Source: Tsukamurella sp. TY48
GTDB lineage: Bacteria; Actinomycetota; Actinomycetes; Mycobacteriales; Mycobacteriaceae
Direction: 5' to 3'
Length of the DNA: 64,000 nt
Assembly: GCF_019656655.1 (NCBI RefSeq)
Contig: NZ_BPMV01000001.1
Location: 1,426,001 to 1,490,000 of the forward strand
The position numbers and the translations under genes were made by a program. Shown here piece after piece: positions 26,436-35,900 of the stretch. Numbering within the stretch: the stretch's first letter is position 1; every line of letters starts with the position of its first letter. The notes below the pieces were generated by a model. It was not told the origin of the DNA and made no database searches. It worked only from the letters and a program-made list of their open reading frames with translations.

Positions 26436-26492
26436 TCGATGACTTGAGAATGGATCCCGACCTGCAATTACCAGGGTATGCGCCAGACGCAT
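26419..26492. repeat. Pair of ATGCG(n5)CGCAT palindromes, right flank of MerR/hydrolase cassette
   Basis: ATGCGCCGCACGCAT (26419-26433, over the hydrolase stop) and ATGCGCCAGACGCAT (26478-26492), centred 59 bases apart. They mirror the pair at 25016-25085 in sequence and spacing. Confidence 0.6.
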
Positions 26493-26554
26493 CGCTGCTC
26501 ACTGAGACTACCCACCGGCCGAGCCTCCCGCCCGGGCCGGCACCGCCGGCCTAC

Positions 26555-27151
26555 TTACTCCGGGCGTTCGCCGCGGATGCCGCCCCAGAGGAAGGAGGTC
26601 ATGATCTCCACGGCGCGGTCGAGTTCGACCTTCCCGGTGGCGAGGCGATCGGCGATGGCCTCGCCGGAGCCGACGAGGGCGACGGCGTAGAGCTCGAAAT
26701 CGGTGTCCTCGGGCGCGTACTTCGCGGCCTCGCGCAGCAGCACCGCGGTCATCTCGACCACCCGCTCCCGGTTGGCCTCGACGAGCGTGGCGAAGGAGGC
26801 CTGACCACTGGCCTCGCGGTACATCACACGCCAGGCGTCGCGGTTCTGGTCGACGTACTTGAGGAAGCCCTCGATCACCGAACGGAGGCGCTGCGAGGGC
26901 GGCAGCGAGGGGGTCGCATCGAACTCGATGCTCCGCATGAACTGGCCCACCTCGCGCGTGACGCACGCGGCGAACAGCTCGTCCTTGGATCCGTAGTACA
27001 GGTACAGCATCGGCTTGCTGATCTCCGCCTCGCGGGCGACCGCATCCATCGACGTCTCGTAGAAGCCGTTGCGGGAGAACACCTTGATCGCGGCGTCGAG
27101 CATCTGCTGCTCGCGCACCGCGCGCGGCAAACGCTTCGTACCACCAGCCAC
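26555..27151 (-). CDS. TetR-family regulator of the fatty-acid locus
   Basis: About 198 residues. The TetR DNA-binding part runs from about 8 to 55 (QQMLDAAIKVFSRNGFYETS, then EAEISKPMLYLYYGSKDELF); the C-terminal half is a ligand pocket of the acyl-CoA-sensor size. The sequence reads like the regulator beside lpqI in M. tuberculosis (Rv0238) and like FasR-type proteins. I choose GTG 27151 because AAGGAG is 7 bases upstream; GTG 27157 would be only one base from it. TTAC(n6)GTAA-like palindromes lie just upstream, so it is probably self-regulated and may control fadE5, fadA2, fabG4-htdX and fadD (inference). Confidence 0.85.
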   Translation of the reverse strand: MAGGTKRLPRAVREQQMLDAAIKVFSRNGFYETSMDAVAREAEISKPMLYLYYGSKDELFAACVTREVGQFMRSIEFDATPSLPPSQRLRSVIEGFLKYVDQNRDAWRVMYREASGQASFATLVEANRERVVEMTAVLLREAAKYAPEDTDFELYAVALVGSGEAIADRLATGKVELDRAVEIMTSFLWGGIRGERPE

Positions 27152-27162
27152 CGACACACTCC

Positions 27163-27207
27163 TTACTCTCCGGTCAGATACTACGGCACGTGGTTACCGC
27201 GAAGTAA
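27163..27207 (-). promoter_or_regulatory. Operators upstream of the tetR gene
   Basis: TTACCGCGAAGTAA (27194-27207) is a clear palindrome; TTACTCTCCGGTCA (27163-27176) is a half-conserved copy touching the ribosome site. Centres are 31 bases apart, twice the spacing seen at fadE5. This is the position expected for autoregulation. Confidence 0.6.
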
Positions 27208-27229
27208 GTTCCGCGCAGATCCACCTGTT

Positions 27230-28384
27230 TCAGCAGCGCACGGCGTGCTTCGCCCGCGCCACCCGGAGCACGGAGGCGTCCAGTCGCTGCAACGGGAGCT
27301 TGCCGGCCTTCACCGCGGCCTCGACCTCGGACACCGCGGCGCCCAGCTGGTCGGTGGAGATCCACAGCGCGACGTCGGCGCCCGCCACCAGGGCCTTCGT
27401 CACCGCCTGCGGCACGGTGAAGTCGTTCGTGATGGCCTTCATCCCGGACAGGTCATCGGTGAAGATCGGCCCGGCGAAGGGCGCGGCGCCGTATCCGACA
27501 CCGTCGCGCAGCAGACGCATGGTGTTCGCGCTGAGGCTGGTGGGCAGCCCCTTCTCGGTGAGCCCGGGAACGGTGAGGTGCCCCACCATCATCCCCGCGT
27601 CCTCCTGCGCCGCGGCGCGGAAGGGCACGAGGTCGCGCTTCTGCAGCTCGCTGAGCGGCGGCACACTCACACCGCCCTGGTGCGAATCGCCCGACGACCG
27701 GCCGTGTCCGGGGAAGTGCTTGAACACCGGGTACACGCCGCCGTCGCGCAGGCCCGCCGCGAAGGCCTTGGAGTACTTCGTCACCACCGCCGGATCGTCG
27801 GAGTACGAACGATCGCCGATCACCGAATCATCGGGTTGCGCAGAGACATCCGCATCGGGCGCGAAATCGACGGTGATCCCCATCGAGGCCATCAGCTTGC
27901 CGACGCGCTTGCCCTCGGCCCGCGCCTGCTCGACCGTCTTGGTCTTCGCCAACTGCCGCGCCGACACCAGGTTCGCGCCGGGCACACGGGAGACGCGCCC
28001 ACCCTCCTCGTCGACCGAGACCATCAGCGGCACCTTGCCCTGCGCCGAAACCTGTTTGAGCGCACCGCCACTGAAGATCGCCTTGTCGGTCCAACTGCCC
28101 ACGAAGACTCCGCCCACGCCGAACTGCTGCACGGCGCGACGCGCGTCGGCGGCGTCCTTCACGCCCACCATGAGCAACTGCGCGATCTTCTCCCGCACAC
28201 TCAACGTGCGAAGGAAGTCCGTCTCGCAGCTCACCGGGCGCGCGGCGGCCGACGACGGCGCCGTGGTGCTGCTCGGCGGTGGGGCCGCTGCGGTCGTAGA
28301 CCCGTCCGGGCCGGAGGGCGTGCCGCACGCGGCGAGTCCGGCCGCGGCGATCACCATGATCGTGAGGTTTCGAAACAGTCGCAT
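27230..28384 (-). CDS. lpqI: Beta-N-acetylhexosaminidase lipoprotein (GH3, LpqI-like)
   Basis: A 384-residue exported GH3 enzyme. The lipobox LAAC places the lipidated Cys at 20, followed by a Ser/Thr/Pro-rich linker. The barrel has SVDEEGGRVSRV near 125, the KHFPGHG loop with the GH3 N-acetylglucosaminidase signature and general acid/base His in DSHQG, and FTDDLSGMKAI with the nucleophilic Asp. It should remove N-acetylglucosamine from muropeptides in cell-wall recycling. It lies upstream of tetR on the same strand, as in M. tuberculosis (Rv0237-Rv0238). Confidence 0.9.
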   Translation of the reverse strand: MRLFRNLTIMVIAAAGLAACGTPSGPDGSTTAAAPPPSSTTAPSSAAARPVSCETDFLRTLSVREKIAQLLMVGVKDAADARRAVQQFGVGGVFVGSWTDKAIFSGGALKQVSAQGKVPLMVSVDEEGGRVSRVPGANLVSARQLAKTKTVEQARAEGKRVGKLMASMGITVDFAPDADVSAQPDDSVIGDRSYSDDPAVVTKYSKAFAAGLRDGGVYPVFKHFPGHGRSSGDSHQGGVSVPPLSELQKRDLVPFRAAAQEDAGMMVGHLTVPGLTEKGLPTSLSANTMRLLRDGVGYGAAPFAGPIFTDDLSGMKAITNDFTVPQAVTKALVAGADVALWISTDQLGAAVSEVEAAVKAGKLPLQRLDASVLRVARAKHAVRC

Positions 28385-28408
28385 CGTGGTCAGTCTCGCA
28401 GATCCCGG

Positions 28409-29368
28409 CTACGGGGTCAGCCGCAGCAGCTTTCCGGTGAGCGTGGTGGCGTACAGCGACCGCGCGTCCCAGCCGGGTCCGCGGCCGAACCGCACCGAGG
28501 TGACACCGCGATGACCGGTGTCGATGACGCACTGCGCTCCCGTCTCCGGATCGAGGCGCACGATCTTCCCGGGCAGGTCGAGCGCGGCGTACACGGCACC
28601 GTCGGGTCCCACCGTGAGATCGTCGGCGAAGTTCGCCGGGCCAAGGCCCGCGACGGCGTAGTGCCGCGGCTGCGCGGGTCGCGCGGGGTCGATCGCGTAG
28701 AGGCCGGTCCGGGCCGACGTCGCCGTCGATGCCCAGAGGCGCCCCGAGGCACCGTCGAACCAGAGACCGTTCACCGATTCGCCGGGCAGTGCGAACGGGG
28801 TGGGCGCGGCGCCGCGCGCGGACGCGACGATCCCCTGCTTCGGCCCGAGAACCGTACTGGTGACGAACCTTCCGTCGGGGAGCTCGGCCAGACCGTTCGG
28901 CATCGTCAGCCCCGCGGCCCAGGTGCGCGGCGCCCCGGTACGGGGTTCGAGTTCGGCGATGGTGCCGTCCGTCTTACCGAGCAGGCCCGACGGTGCGCTG
29001 TTCGCCGTCGTGACGAACACCCGCCCGTCCCGGATCACCAGACCGCCGGGATTGGGCAGGTCCACCAGCCGCTCCAGCGCCGCGGGCGAGGCGCCGCGCA
29101 GCACCTCGCCGCGGCCGGTGACGGCGTTCTGCTTCGAGACGTACACCGCCCCCGCACCGTCGAAGGCGAGATTCTCCAGCGTGCCCATCCCCGCACGCAG
29201 CACGGTGGTCCGCCAACCGCCGCAGTCGGTCGCGGGCGCCGCCGCGGCCACCGGGGCGACGGCGAGGCCCGCCGCGGCGGCCAGGACGACGGCCGCCGCA
29301 GCGAGTCGGGTGGGGTGAATCCGGTTCAGTCGCACGGGGAGCAGTCTGACAGGTCCCCGATCGATCAA
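28409..29368 (-). CDS. Secreted beta-propeller protein (SMP-30/NHL-like)
   Basis: A 319-residue protein with a basic N-terminus, a long hydrophobic signal peptide and an APAT-like cleavage site. The mature part has repeating beta-propeller blades (LENLAFDGAGAVYVS, PNGLAELPDGRFV, FADDLTVGPDGAVYAA). Such proteins are lactonases or ligand-binding scaffolds; no metal-ligand set is clear enough to name one. The TTG at 29368 overlaps the stop of the upstream lipoprotein gene (TTGA); a GTG at 29335 is an alternative that still keeps the signal peptide. Operon with the lipoprotein. Confidence 0.75.
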   Translation of the reverse strand: MIDRGPVRLLPVRLNRIHPTRLAAAAVVLAAAAGLAVAPVAAAAPATDCGGWRTTVLRAGMGTLENLAFDGAGAVYVSKQNAVTGRGEVLRGASPAALERLVDLPNPGGLVIRDGRVFVTTANSAPSGLLGKTDGTIAELEPRTGAPRTWAAGLTMPNGLAELPDGRFVTSTVLGPKQGIVASARGAAPTPFALPGESVNGLWFDGASGRLWASTATSARTGLYAIDPARPAQPRHYAVAGLGPANFADDLTVGPDGAVYAALDLPGKIVRLDPETGAQCVIDTGHRGVTSVRFGRGPGWDARSLYATTLTGKLLRLTP

Positions 29369-30102
29369 CCCTTGGCGACCTTGGCGACGGCAGCCACGAA
29401 GACCCGGTCGAACAGGGCGGCGTCGGGCTCACCGGTCATGCCGATCGCGGTGACCGACACCGAATAGCCACCCACCTGCGCGAAGCCCAGCAGCATCCGC
29501 TGCGTCACGTTCTGTCCGGCGGTGGTGGACACGTTCACCTGGTGCAGGACCACGGCATCGGTGGCGCTGGTCTTGGGGGCGTCACGCAGGGTGGTGGTGA
29601 TCTCCGAGCTCACCTGCTGGCCCTGCACCGACATGTCGGCGCGCATGGAATTGCACTTGCCGGCGAAGTTCTCGCGCAGCTTCGCGATGTCGGGCTTCTC
29701 GCTGGCGACGGTCTCGCTGACCGCGCCGGTGTCCGTGCTCCCCGTCACCAGGCCCACCTGGCTGACGTCCAGCTTCTTCGTCGCGTCGGTGAGCGCGGTG
29801 GCCGATGCGCATCCCGCCGGGCTGAACTTCGCCGTGGAGGCGGCACCGGACATCTGATCCACGACCTCCTTGAGCTGCGCGTCCGACACCGGCACCACCG
29901 TGATGCCGGCCGGGAGCTCCGCGGCCGTGAGCACCAGATCCTTGGCGGGCGTGGTGATCGACGGTGCGCTCGACGGCGCCGTGGACTCCTTCGCCGGCTC
30001 GGCCTCCCCCTTCGTCGATCCACCGCAGCCCGCGGCCAGGACCGCGATCGCGGCCAGCCCCGCCGCGACCTTCGTACGCCGCCTCTGTCCGTACGTTTCC
30101 AT
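29365..30102 (-). CDS. Hypothetical lipoprotein
   Basis: A 245-residue exported protein with lipobox VLAAGC, then a Ser/Thr/Pro/Glu-rich linker and a compact domain of about 190 residues containing a conserved cysteine pair (in AGCASAT and GKCNSMR). The domain looks like the PknH-sensor/LpqN-like group of mycobacterial lipoproteins, but I cannot assign it firmly. ATG at 30102 follows AGGGGGA. It is the first gene of an operon with the propeller gene and is divergent from the stress-protein gene. Confidence 0.75.
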   Translation of the reverse strand: METYGQRRRTKVAAGLAAIAVLAAGCGGSTKGEAEPAKESTAPSSAPSITTPAKDLVLTAAELPAGITVVPVSDAQLKEVVDQMSGAASTAKFSPAGCASATALTDATKKLDVSQVGLVTGSTDTGAVSETVASEKPDIAKLRENFAGKCNSMRADMSVQGQQVSSEITTTLRDAPKTSATDAVVLHQVNVSTTAGQNVTQRMLLGFAQVGGYSVSVTAIGMTGEPDAALFDRVFVAAVAKVAKG

Positions 30103-30139
30103 CCCACATCCCCCTATCGAATAGTGAAATTCGAATGTA

Positions 30140-30188
30140 CCGGCATGCCGGAAAGTGGGACCGCGAAGCCCCAAATTGCACCGTGCAA
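30140..30188. promoter_or_regulatory. Two perfect palindromes in a divergent promoter region
   Basis: CCGGCATGCCGG (30140-30151) and TTGCACCGTGCAA (30176-30188) lie in the 147-base gap between the lipoprotein gene and the universal stress protein gene. Both are perfect and could be binding sites; no regulator is indicated. Confidence 0.4.
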
Positions 30189-30249
30189 CAACGGGGTTCC
30201 GGCGTAGGCTCGGAGGTACCAGGAAGCCGAGAACATCGAGGTGATCCCC

Positions 30250-30744
30250 ATGAGTGCACCCGTCAAGGTTCTGATCGCATACGACGGCACCGAGTCCGCA
30301 CAGCGCGCCGTGAAGTACGCCAGCAAGGTCCTCGCCCAGGGGCGCGACGCCGAAGCGGTGGTCGTGACCGCCTGGGAATCGACCATCCATCAGGCCGCCC
30401 GACTGTCGGCCATGTCCGGTGTCGCGGGCGCCGGAGCGGCCGAGACCGCACTCACCCGCGAGAGCGATGTGGTGCACACCGAGGCCAAGCGGACCAACGC
30501 CGAGGGCGTCGAGCTGGCGCAGGCCGCCGGGTTCACCGCCCGCGGAGAACTGGTCGAGGTCGCGACCACGGTGTGGACGGCGATCATCGTCGCCTCCGAC
30601 GCCGAGAACGTGGACGTGATCGTCACCGGCAGCCGCGGCACCACCGGCCTCAAGGCGCTGTGGCACTCGTCGGTGTCCGAGCACGTGCTCCGCGGTTGCA
30701 AGCGCCCCGTGATGATCGTCCCGTCGGGCGTCCCCGAGCTCTAG
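30250..30744 (+). CDS. Universal stress protein (UspA family)
   Basis: A 164-residue single-USP-domain protein. It opens with VKVLIAYDGTESAQRAV, the conserved first strand and Asp. Near the C-terminus GSRGTTGLKALWHSSVSEHVL follows the ATP-binding pattern G-2x-G-9x-S, then RPVMIVP. It probably binds ATP and acts in stress adaptation. ATG at 30250 is preferred: GAGGTG lies 6 bases upstream, and the alternative GTG at 30241 would lie within that site. Confidence 0.88.
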   Translation: MSAPVKVLIAYDGTESAQRAVKYASKVLAQGRDAEAVVVTAWESTIHQAARLSAMSGVAGAGAAETALTRESDVVHTEAKRTNAEGVELAQAAGFTARGELVEVATTVWTAIIVASDAENVDVIVTGSRGTTGLKALWHSSVSEHVLRGCKRPVMIVPSGVPEL

Positions 30745-30746
30745 GC

Positions 30747-32606
30747 TCACCCGCGGCCGTCGCGCACCTTCCCGACCATCGCGGACATCAGGGTCCCGAT
30801 CGGAGCGGGTGACGTTGTCGTCAGGCGCAGTTCCGATCCACCGCCCTCGATGAGGAAGGCCGTCGACTGGCTGCGACCCGCGGGAACGGACACGGTCGTG
30901 GGCGTACCGGACTCCAGCTCCGCGGTGATGTCGGCGGGTCGCGTCAGGTGAGTGGTGAGCACCACGACCCACTGCCAGTCGAAGAGCGGCTGCGGCAATT
31001 CGATCGTCGTGGTGCCCGCCAGCGTGGTCGAGGTGACGAACGCGGGCGCCGCCACCTCGAGACCCGCCTGGACCAGCGCACCGTCGGTGCCGATGGTCGC
31101 GAGGTTCGCGTAATCGGTCGAGCGCGCGACCCGTGGCGCGCCGTCGCCGTAGAGCCCGCGCAATCCGGTCTCCAGATCGGGTGCGGTGCGCAGCATCTCG
31201 GAATCGATGCGCTGGTCCAACAGCACGCCGCCGGACCCGCGGGCCGACGCCAGCGTCGCCTCCAGGCGCGCCGCGTAATCGCCGGTGGGATCGAGGTCCC
31301 AGATCCGCGAGAACTGCACCGTGCTCGCCGCGCCGCCGACCATCGACACCGCGACCAGCAGGACGACCGCCGATCCGGCCACCCCGTCCCGCACCCGGGC
31401 GCGACCGGTCCGGCCCCGCCGCCCCCGCGCGTACGCCCCGACGCCGATCGCGACGAGCAATGCCCACACGACCGCGATGTCCGACTGCGCGCGGTTCGAC
31501 AGCGCGAAGAGCACGGTGGTCGTCTCGCCCGCCCGGGACCAGTACACCGGCGCCAGCGACAGCACCGGATAGACGATCAGCGCGGCCGCCCACAGCAGCC
31601 AGCCGCGCCGCACCAGGCACACGGTGACCGCGCCCACGATCAGCGCGACCGCGGCACCGGCGAGGAACTGCGGCCGGGTCACCTCGACCCAGGGCACCGC
31701 CGTTCCCATCCGCACCCAGCGCCACGGCCCACCCGCGACACCGGGCACGACGGTGTGCGCGAAGGCGTGCACGAGCCCGTCCACCGTCTGGCCGAAGCGC
31801 CGGCCCGGCGGGAACTCGGCCGGGTAGTCGGTGGTGGCGATCACGACCGCTCCCCAGATCGCGGCCATGCCCGCGAAACCCGCCCACAGGAACCGGCCCG
31901 ACCGGGCCGCGCGACGCACCGCGCCCCGTCCACCCCGCACCGTGAGGAACAGGAGCGCGGCGCCCACGGCCGCGGGCACGATGATGAGCGCCTTCTCGCT
32001 GCACGCCAGCCCGAAGGCGAGGGCACCCAGTGCCACCACGGCATGCCTGCGCCGACGCGTCCGCACGAAGGCCACGGACTCCGCCACCGCCGTGGCCAGC
32101 GCCGCGTGCAGCGGAAGGCTGTTGAGGGCCGCGGACACCCACGTCGACGAGGCCACCGTGAACGGCGACGCCAGGTACACCGCCGCCCCCGCGACGACCG
32201 CGGCCGCGGACGGGGCGGCGAGTACGACGAGCGCCCGGATCACCGCCAGCGACGCCGCCACCTGCCCCAGCACCAGTAGAACGGCCGCGACCTCCCAGTT
32301 CGCGTGGAAGGTCCGCCCGAACCATCCGGACACCGCCAGGGGCAGCGGCATGGTGTGGCCCGAGTACTGGAGCCCGTCGATCACCGGGCCCGCCACCTGC
32401 GCCTTGAACAGCAGATCGAAATCGTCGCCGTAGAAGTAGCCGCGGTGCGCCAGGAACCCCCGTAGTGCCGCCTGGCCCAGGAGCAGGCCGCCGAGCACCC
32501 CCACGGCCCATCTCGGCAGGCCGAACGGGCGCTTCCATCGGATCCGGTCGACGACGACGGGACGTTCCCACGCGCGTCCCGGCCGCAGTGCTGTGGCGTG
32601 ACTCAC
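30747..32606 (-). CDS. Polytopic membrane protein, GT-C glycosyltransferase-like
   Basis: A protein of about 619 residues with ten or more hydrophobic helices over residues 30-410, then an extracytoplasmic C-terminal domain of about 190 residues. GDDFDLLFKAQ after the first helix is an acidic loop of the type used by GT-C enzymes to bind lipid-linked sugars. A membrane glycosyltransferase using polyprenyl-phosphate donors is likely but not proven. I use GTG 32606; no good ribosome site is visible. It is convergent with the stress protein gene (2-base gap) and divergent from the DUF2613-aftD operon, which suits a role in envelope polysaccharide synthesis. Confidence 0.7.
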   Translation of the reverse strand: MSHATALRPGRAWERPVVVDRIRWKRPFGLPRWAVGVLGGLLLGQAALRGFLAHRGYFYGDDFDLLFKAQVAGPVIDGLQYSGHTMPLPLAVSGWFGRTFHANWEVAAVLLVLGQVAASLAVIRALVVLAAPSAAAVVAGAAVYLASPFTVASSTWVSAALNSLPLHAALATAVAESVAFVRTRRRRHAVVALGALAFGLACSEKALIIVPAAVGAALLFLTVRGGRGAVRRAARSGRFLWAGFAGMAAIWGAVVIATTDYPAEFPPGRRFGQTVDGLVHAFAHTVVPGVAGGPWRWVRMGTAVPWVEVTRPQFLAGAAVALIVGAVTVCLVRRGWLLWAAALIVYPVLSLAPVYWSRAGETTTVLFALSNRAQSDIAVVWALLVAIGVGAYARGRRGRTGRARVRDGVAGSAVVLLVAVSMVGGAASTVQFSRIWDLDPTGDYAARLEATLASARGSGGVLLDQRIDSEMLRTAPDLETGLRGLYGDGAPRVARSTDYANLATIGTDGALVQAGLEVAAPAFVTSTTLAGTTTIELPQPLFDWQWVVVLTTHLTRPADITAELESGTPTTVSVPAGRSQSTAFLIEGGGSELRLTTTSPAPIGTLMSAMVGKVRDGRG

Positions 32607-32703
32607 TGCATCGACGTTAGCAATCGCAATGAAATCGGTCACGGCACCACGCACACGCCTTCGGCGACCGGGGCCGGAGCACCGGACCTGTAGACTCCCC
32701 TGC

Positions 32704-32904
32704 ATGGACCGCACCTCGATCATCGCCAGCGCCACCGCAGCGCTCGCCGGCATCGTCGTCGCCGTCGCCCTCGCACTGGTGAGCGGTGCGGCCGTCGGCC
32801 AGTCCACCCCGTCCACCGATGTCGGCGCCGTGAACCCCGACAAGGGCTTCCTGCAGGGCTCGTCGAACTACGGCGAGCGCGACGACTCGGGTGCCAACAA
32901 GTAG
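32704..32904 (+). CDS. Small secreted/membrane protein, DUF2613-like
   Basis: A 66-residue protein: one hydrophobic N-terminal segment (about 7-32) and a short polar tail. It matches the tiny protein encoded just before aftD in mycobacteria (Rv0236A type). The frame overlaps the GTG of aftD by 14 bases, so translation is likely coupled. Function unknown; a signal-anchored accessory to the arabinosyltransferase is plausible. Confidence 0.8.
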   Translation: MDRTSIIASATAALAGIVVAVALALVSGAAVGQSTPSTDVGAVNPDKGFLQGSSNYGERDDSGANK

Positions 32905-35900
32905 CGCCCAGCTCCGCACCGAACCGCTCCCCCGCCGCGCAGGCGCGTGGGCGTTCGTCGCCCTCCTGGCACTGAGCTTCCTCAGCTCACCGGGCAGGAT
33001 CGTCGCCGATACCAAGCTCGATCTCACGGCCAACCCGATCGGCTTCCTCGCCCGTGCCGCCAACGTCTGGTCCAGCCAGTCCCCGCTCGGCCAGGTGCAG
33101 AACCAGGCCTACGGCTACTTCTTCCCGCACGGCACCTTCTTCGCCCTCGGGCAATTGCTGCACGTTCCGCCGTGGATCACCCAGCGGCTCTGGTGGGGGC
33201 TGCTGCTGTTCGCGGGATTCTGGGGGATCGTCCGGCTCGCGGAGGCCCTGAACACCGGCTCGCGCGGCTCCCGGATCGTGGCCGCCGCCGCCTTCGTGCT
33301 GGCCCCGCAGGTGCTCACCACGCTCGGCGCGATCAGCTCCGAGACCGCGCCCGTGATGCTCGCCCCCTGGGTGCTGCTGCCGCTCGTCCAGATGCTCCAG
33401 GGCCACGACGCTCCGCTGCGGAACCTCGCGGCCAGGTCCGCCGTCGCGGTCGCGCTGATGGGCGCCGTGAACGCCGTGGCCACCGGTCTGGCCTGCGCCG
33501 TCGCCGCGCTCTGGTGGCTGCTGCACGTGCGCTTCGGCGCCGGGACCCGACGGTTCTGGACCTTCAGCGCGTGGTGGACGGTGTGCGTCGTGCTCGCCAC
33601 CACCTGGTGGATCGTGCCGCTGCTCATCATGGGCCGGGTGAGCCCGCCGTTCCTGGAGTTCATCGAGTCCGCGCGGGCCACCACCCAGTGGGCGTCGCTG
33701 CCCGAGGTGCTGCGCGGCACCGTCTCGTGGAGCCCGTTCATCTCCGACGAACGCGCCGCGGGCGCCATGCTTACCACCGCGCCCGCCGCGGTCGTGGTCA
33801 CGGGTCTGCTCGCCGCAGCCGGTATCGCGGGCCTGACGATGCGGCACACCCCGAAGCGAGGCGTGTGGATCACGGTGCTGCTGGTGGGCCTGGTGGGCAT
33901 CGGCGCGGGCTACGCCGGCGGACTCGGGTCGCCGGTCGCCGAACCGGTGCGGGTGTTCCTGGACAGCGTGGGCGCGCCGCTGCGCAACGTCTACAAGCTC
34001 GAGCCCTTCCTCCGGCTGCCGCTGGTGATGGGCATCGCCCACCTCCTGGCCCGGGCGCCGCTGCCCGGCACCGTCGGGCTGCGGCGCGTGCGGGCCGCAC
34101 TGGCCCACCCCGAACACGATCGGCTCGCCGCCGGCGCGCTCGCCGTCGTCGTGGTGCTCGCGCTCGCGGGCGGCATGGCCTGGGTGGGGAAGCTGGCCCC
34201 GCGCGGGCCCTACGAGAAGATCCCGGACTACTGGGGGCAGGCCGCGAGCTGGCTCTCCGACCACGCCTCGGGTACCGCCCCCGGGCAGGCCCGCGCCGAG
34301 CGGGCGCTGGTGGTGCCCGGCGCCCCCTTCGGCGCGCAGCTGTGGGGCCTCACCCGCGACGAGCCGCTGCAGCCGCTCGCCGAGACGCCGTGGGCGGTGC
34401 GCGACGCGATCCCCCTCAACCCACCCGGCGCGATCCGCGCGCTCGATTCGGTGCAGCGGCTGTTCAGCGCCGGCACACCGTCGGCCGGGCTGGCGGCCAC
34501 GCTGCGCCGCCAGGGCATCGGCTACCTCGTGCTGCGCGCCGATCTCGACCCGGACACCTCCCGCTCGGCGCGCCCCGCGCTGGCGCGCGCCACCATCCTG
34601 GGTTCTCCGGGGCTCTCCGAGGTCGCGCGGTTCGGCCCCGATGTCGCGCCGCCCACCGTCGAGAAGGTCACGGTGGATTCCGGTCTGCGGCCGCCACTTC
34701 CGGCGATCACGATCTACAAGGTGGACGACCTCGACATCGGCGCCGGGCCGTACCTCGCGGACCTGCGGTCGATGCCCCGGATCGCCGGCGGCCCCGAATC
34801 GCTGCTGCCGCTGCAGACCGAGGCCGCCGCGGGACGGCGGGAGCTGGGGCCCGCGCTGCTCGCCTCCGATGCCGCCGCCGCGGGCCTGCCGCCGGGACCG
34901 CTCACCGTGACCGACAGCCCGAAGAACCGGGAGACCGACTACGGCAAGGTGGACGATCACAGTTCCTCGATCCGGGCGGCGGGCGACCCGCGCCGCACCC
35001 TGAACCGGCTGCCCGACTACCCCGTGGACGGCGCGGGCCTGGTCGACGGGACATGGGCGGGCGCCTCGGTGAGCACGTCCAGTTCCGCCGGTGACGCCAC
35101 CCAGCTGGGAACGGTGCTCCCCGGTGCCGGCCCCGCCGCCGCGGTGGACGGCGACAAGGACACCTCCTGGGTCTCCTCGGGCCTCGATCATGCTGTCGGC
35201 CAGTGGTTCCAGTTCGATCTCCCCGAACCGCGATCCGACCTCGCCGTCACGGTGACGGTGGGCCGTGCCCTCGGGCCCGCGGTCAGCCGGCTGGTAATCT
35301 CCACCGAGGCGGGCAGCGTGTACTCCGATCCCGTCACCGCGGGCACACCGATCACACTGGTCGCACCCTCGGAACCCACGCGCTGGCTCCGGATCACCGC
35401 CGCCGAGACGACGAATCGCTCCTGGGGCAACCAGTTCGCGATCTCCGAGGCACGGCTCGCCGATGCCCGGACCGACACCACCATCCCCGCCCGACACGAT
35501 GTGGTGCTGCCCCCGTCCGGTGCGGCGAACCGGTGGATGTTCGGGCAGGAGAGCATGGGGCGGTCCGGCTGCGTGCCGACCCCCGGCCGCCACGGCACCG
35601 ACGGCCCCGTGCAGTGCGCCGATATCGGGATCGGCCCCGAGGAGCCGGGGGCGTTGCGGCGCACCGTCGATGGGCCCGGCGCCCCGGCGGTCACCCCGTC
35701 CCTGACCCTGCGGGTGCGCTCCGGACAGGCGCTCACCCGACTGCTCGCCGAGCCGGGAGCACCGTCGTCCTTCGCCGATGCCGCCGTGACGGACGGCCGG
35801 GGCAGCGGCGCCGCGGCCTCGGACGGTGACCCGAACACGGTGTGGAGTGCGCCGCAGTCCGCGACCGCACCGACCGCACCGAAACCGATTCTGCGGCTGC

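Noticed and set aside
29365-32571. A single 1068-codon minus-strand frame joining the lipoprotein with upstream sequence
   Set aside because: Only the last 245 codons form a real protein (lipobox at the ATG 30102); the upstream part runs under the stress-protein gene and in the wrong frame of the membrane gene.
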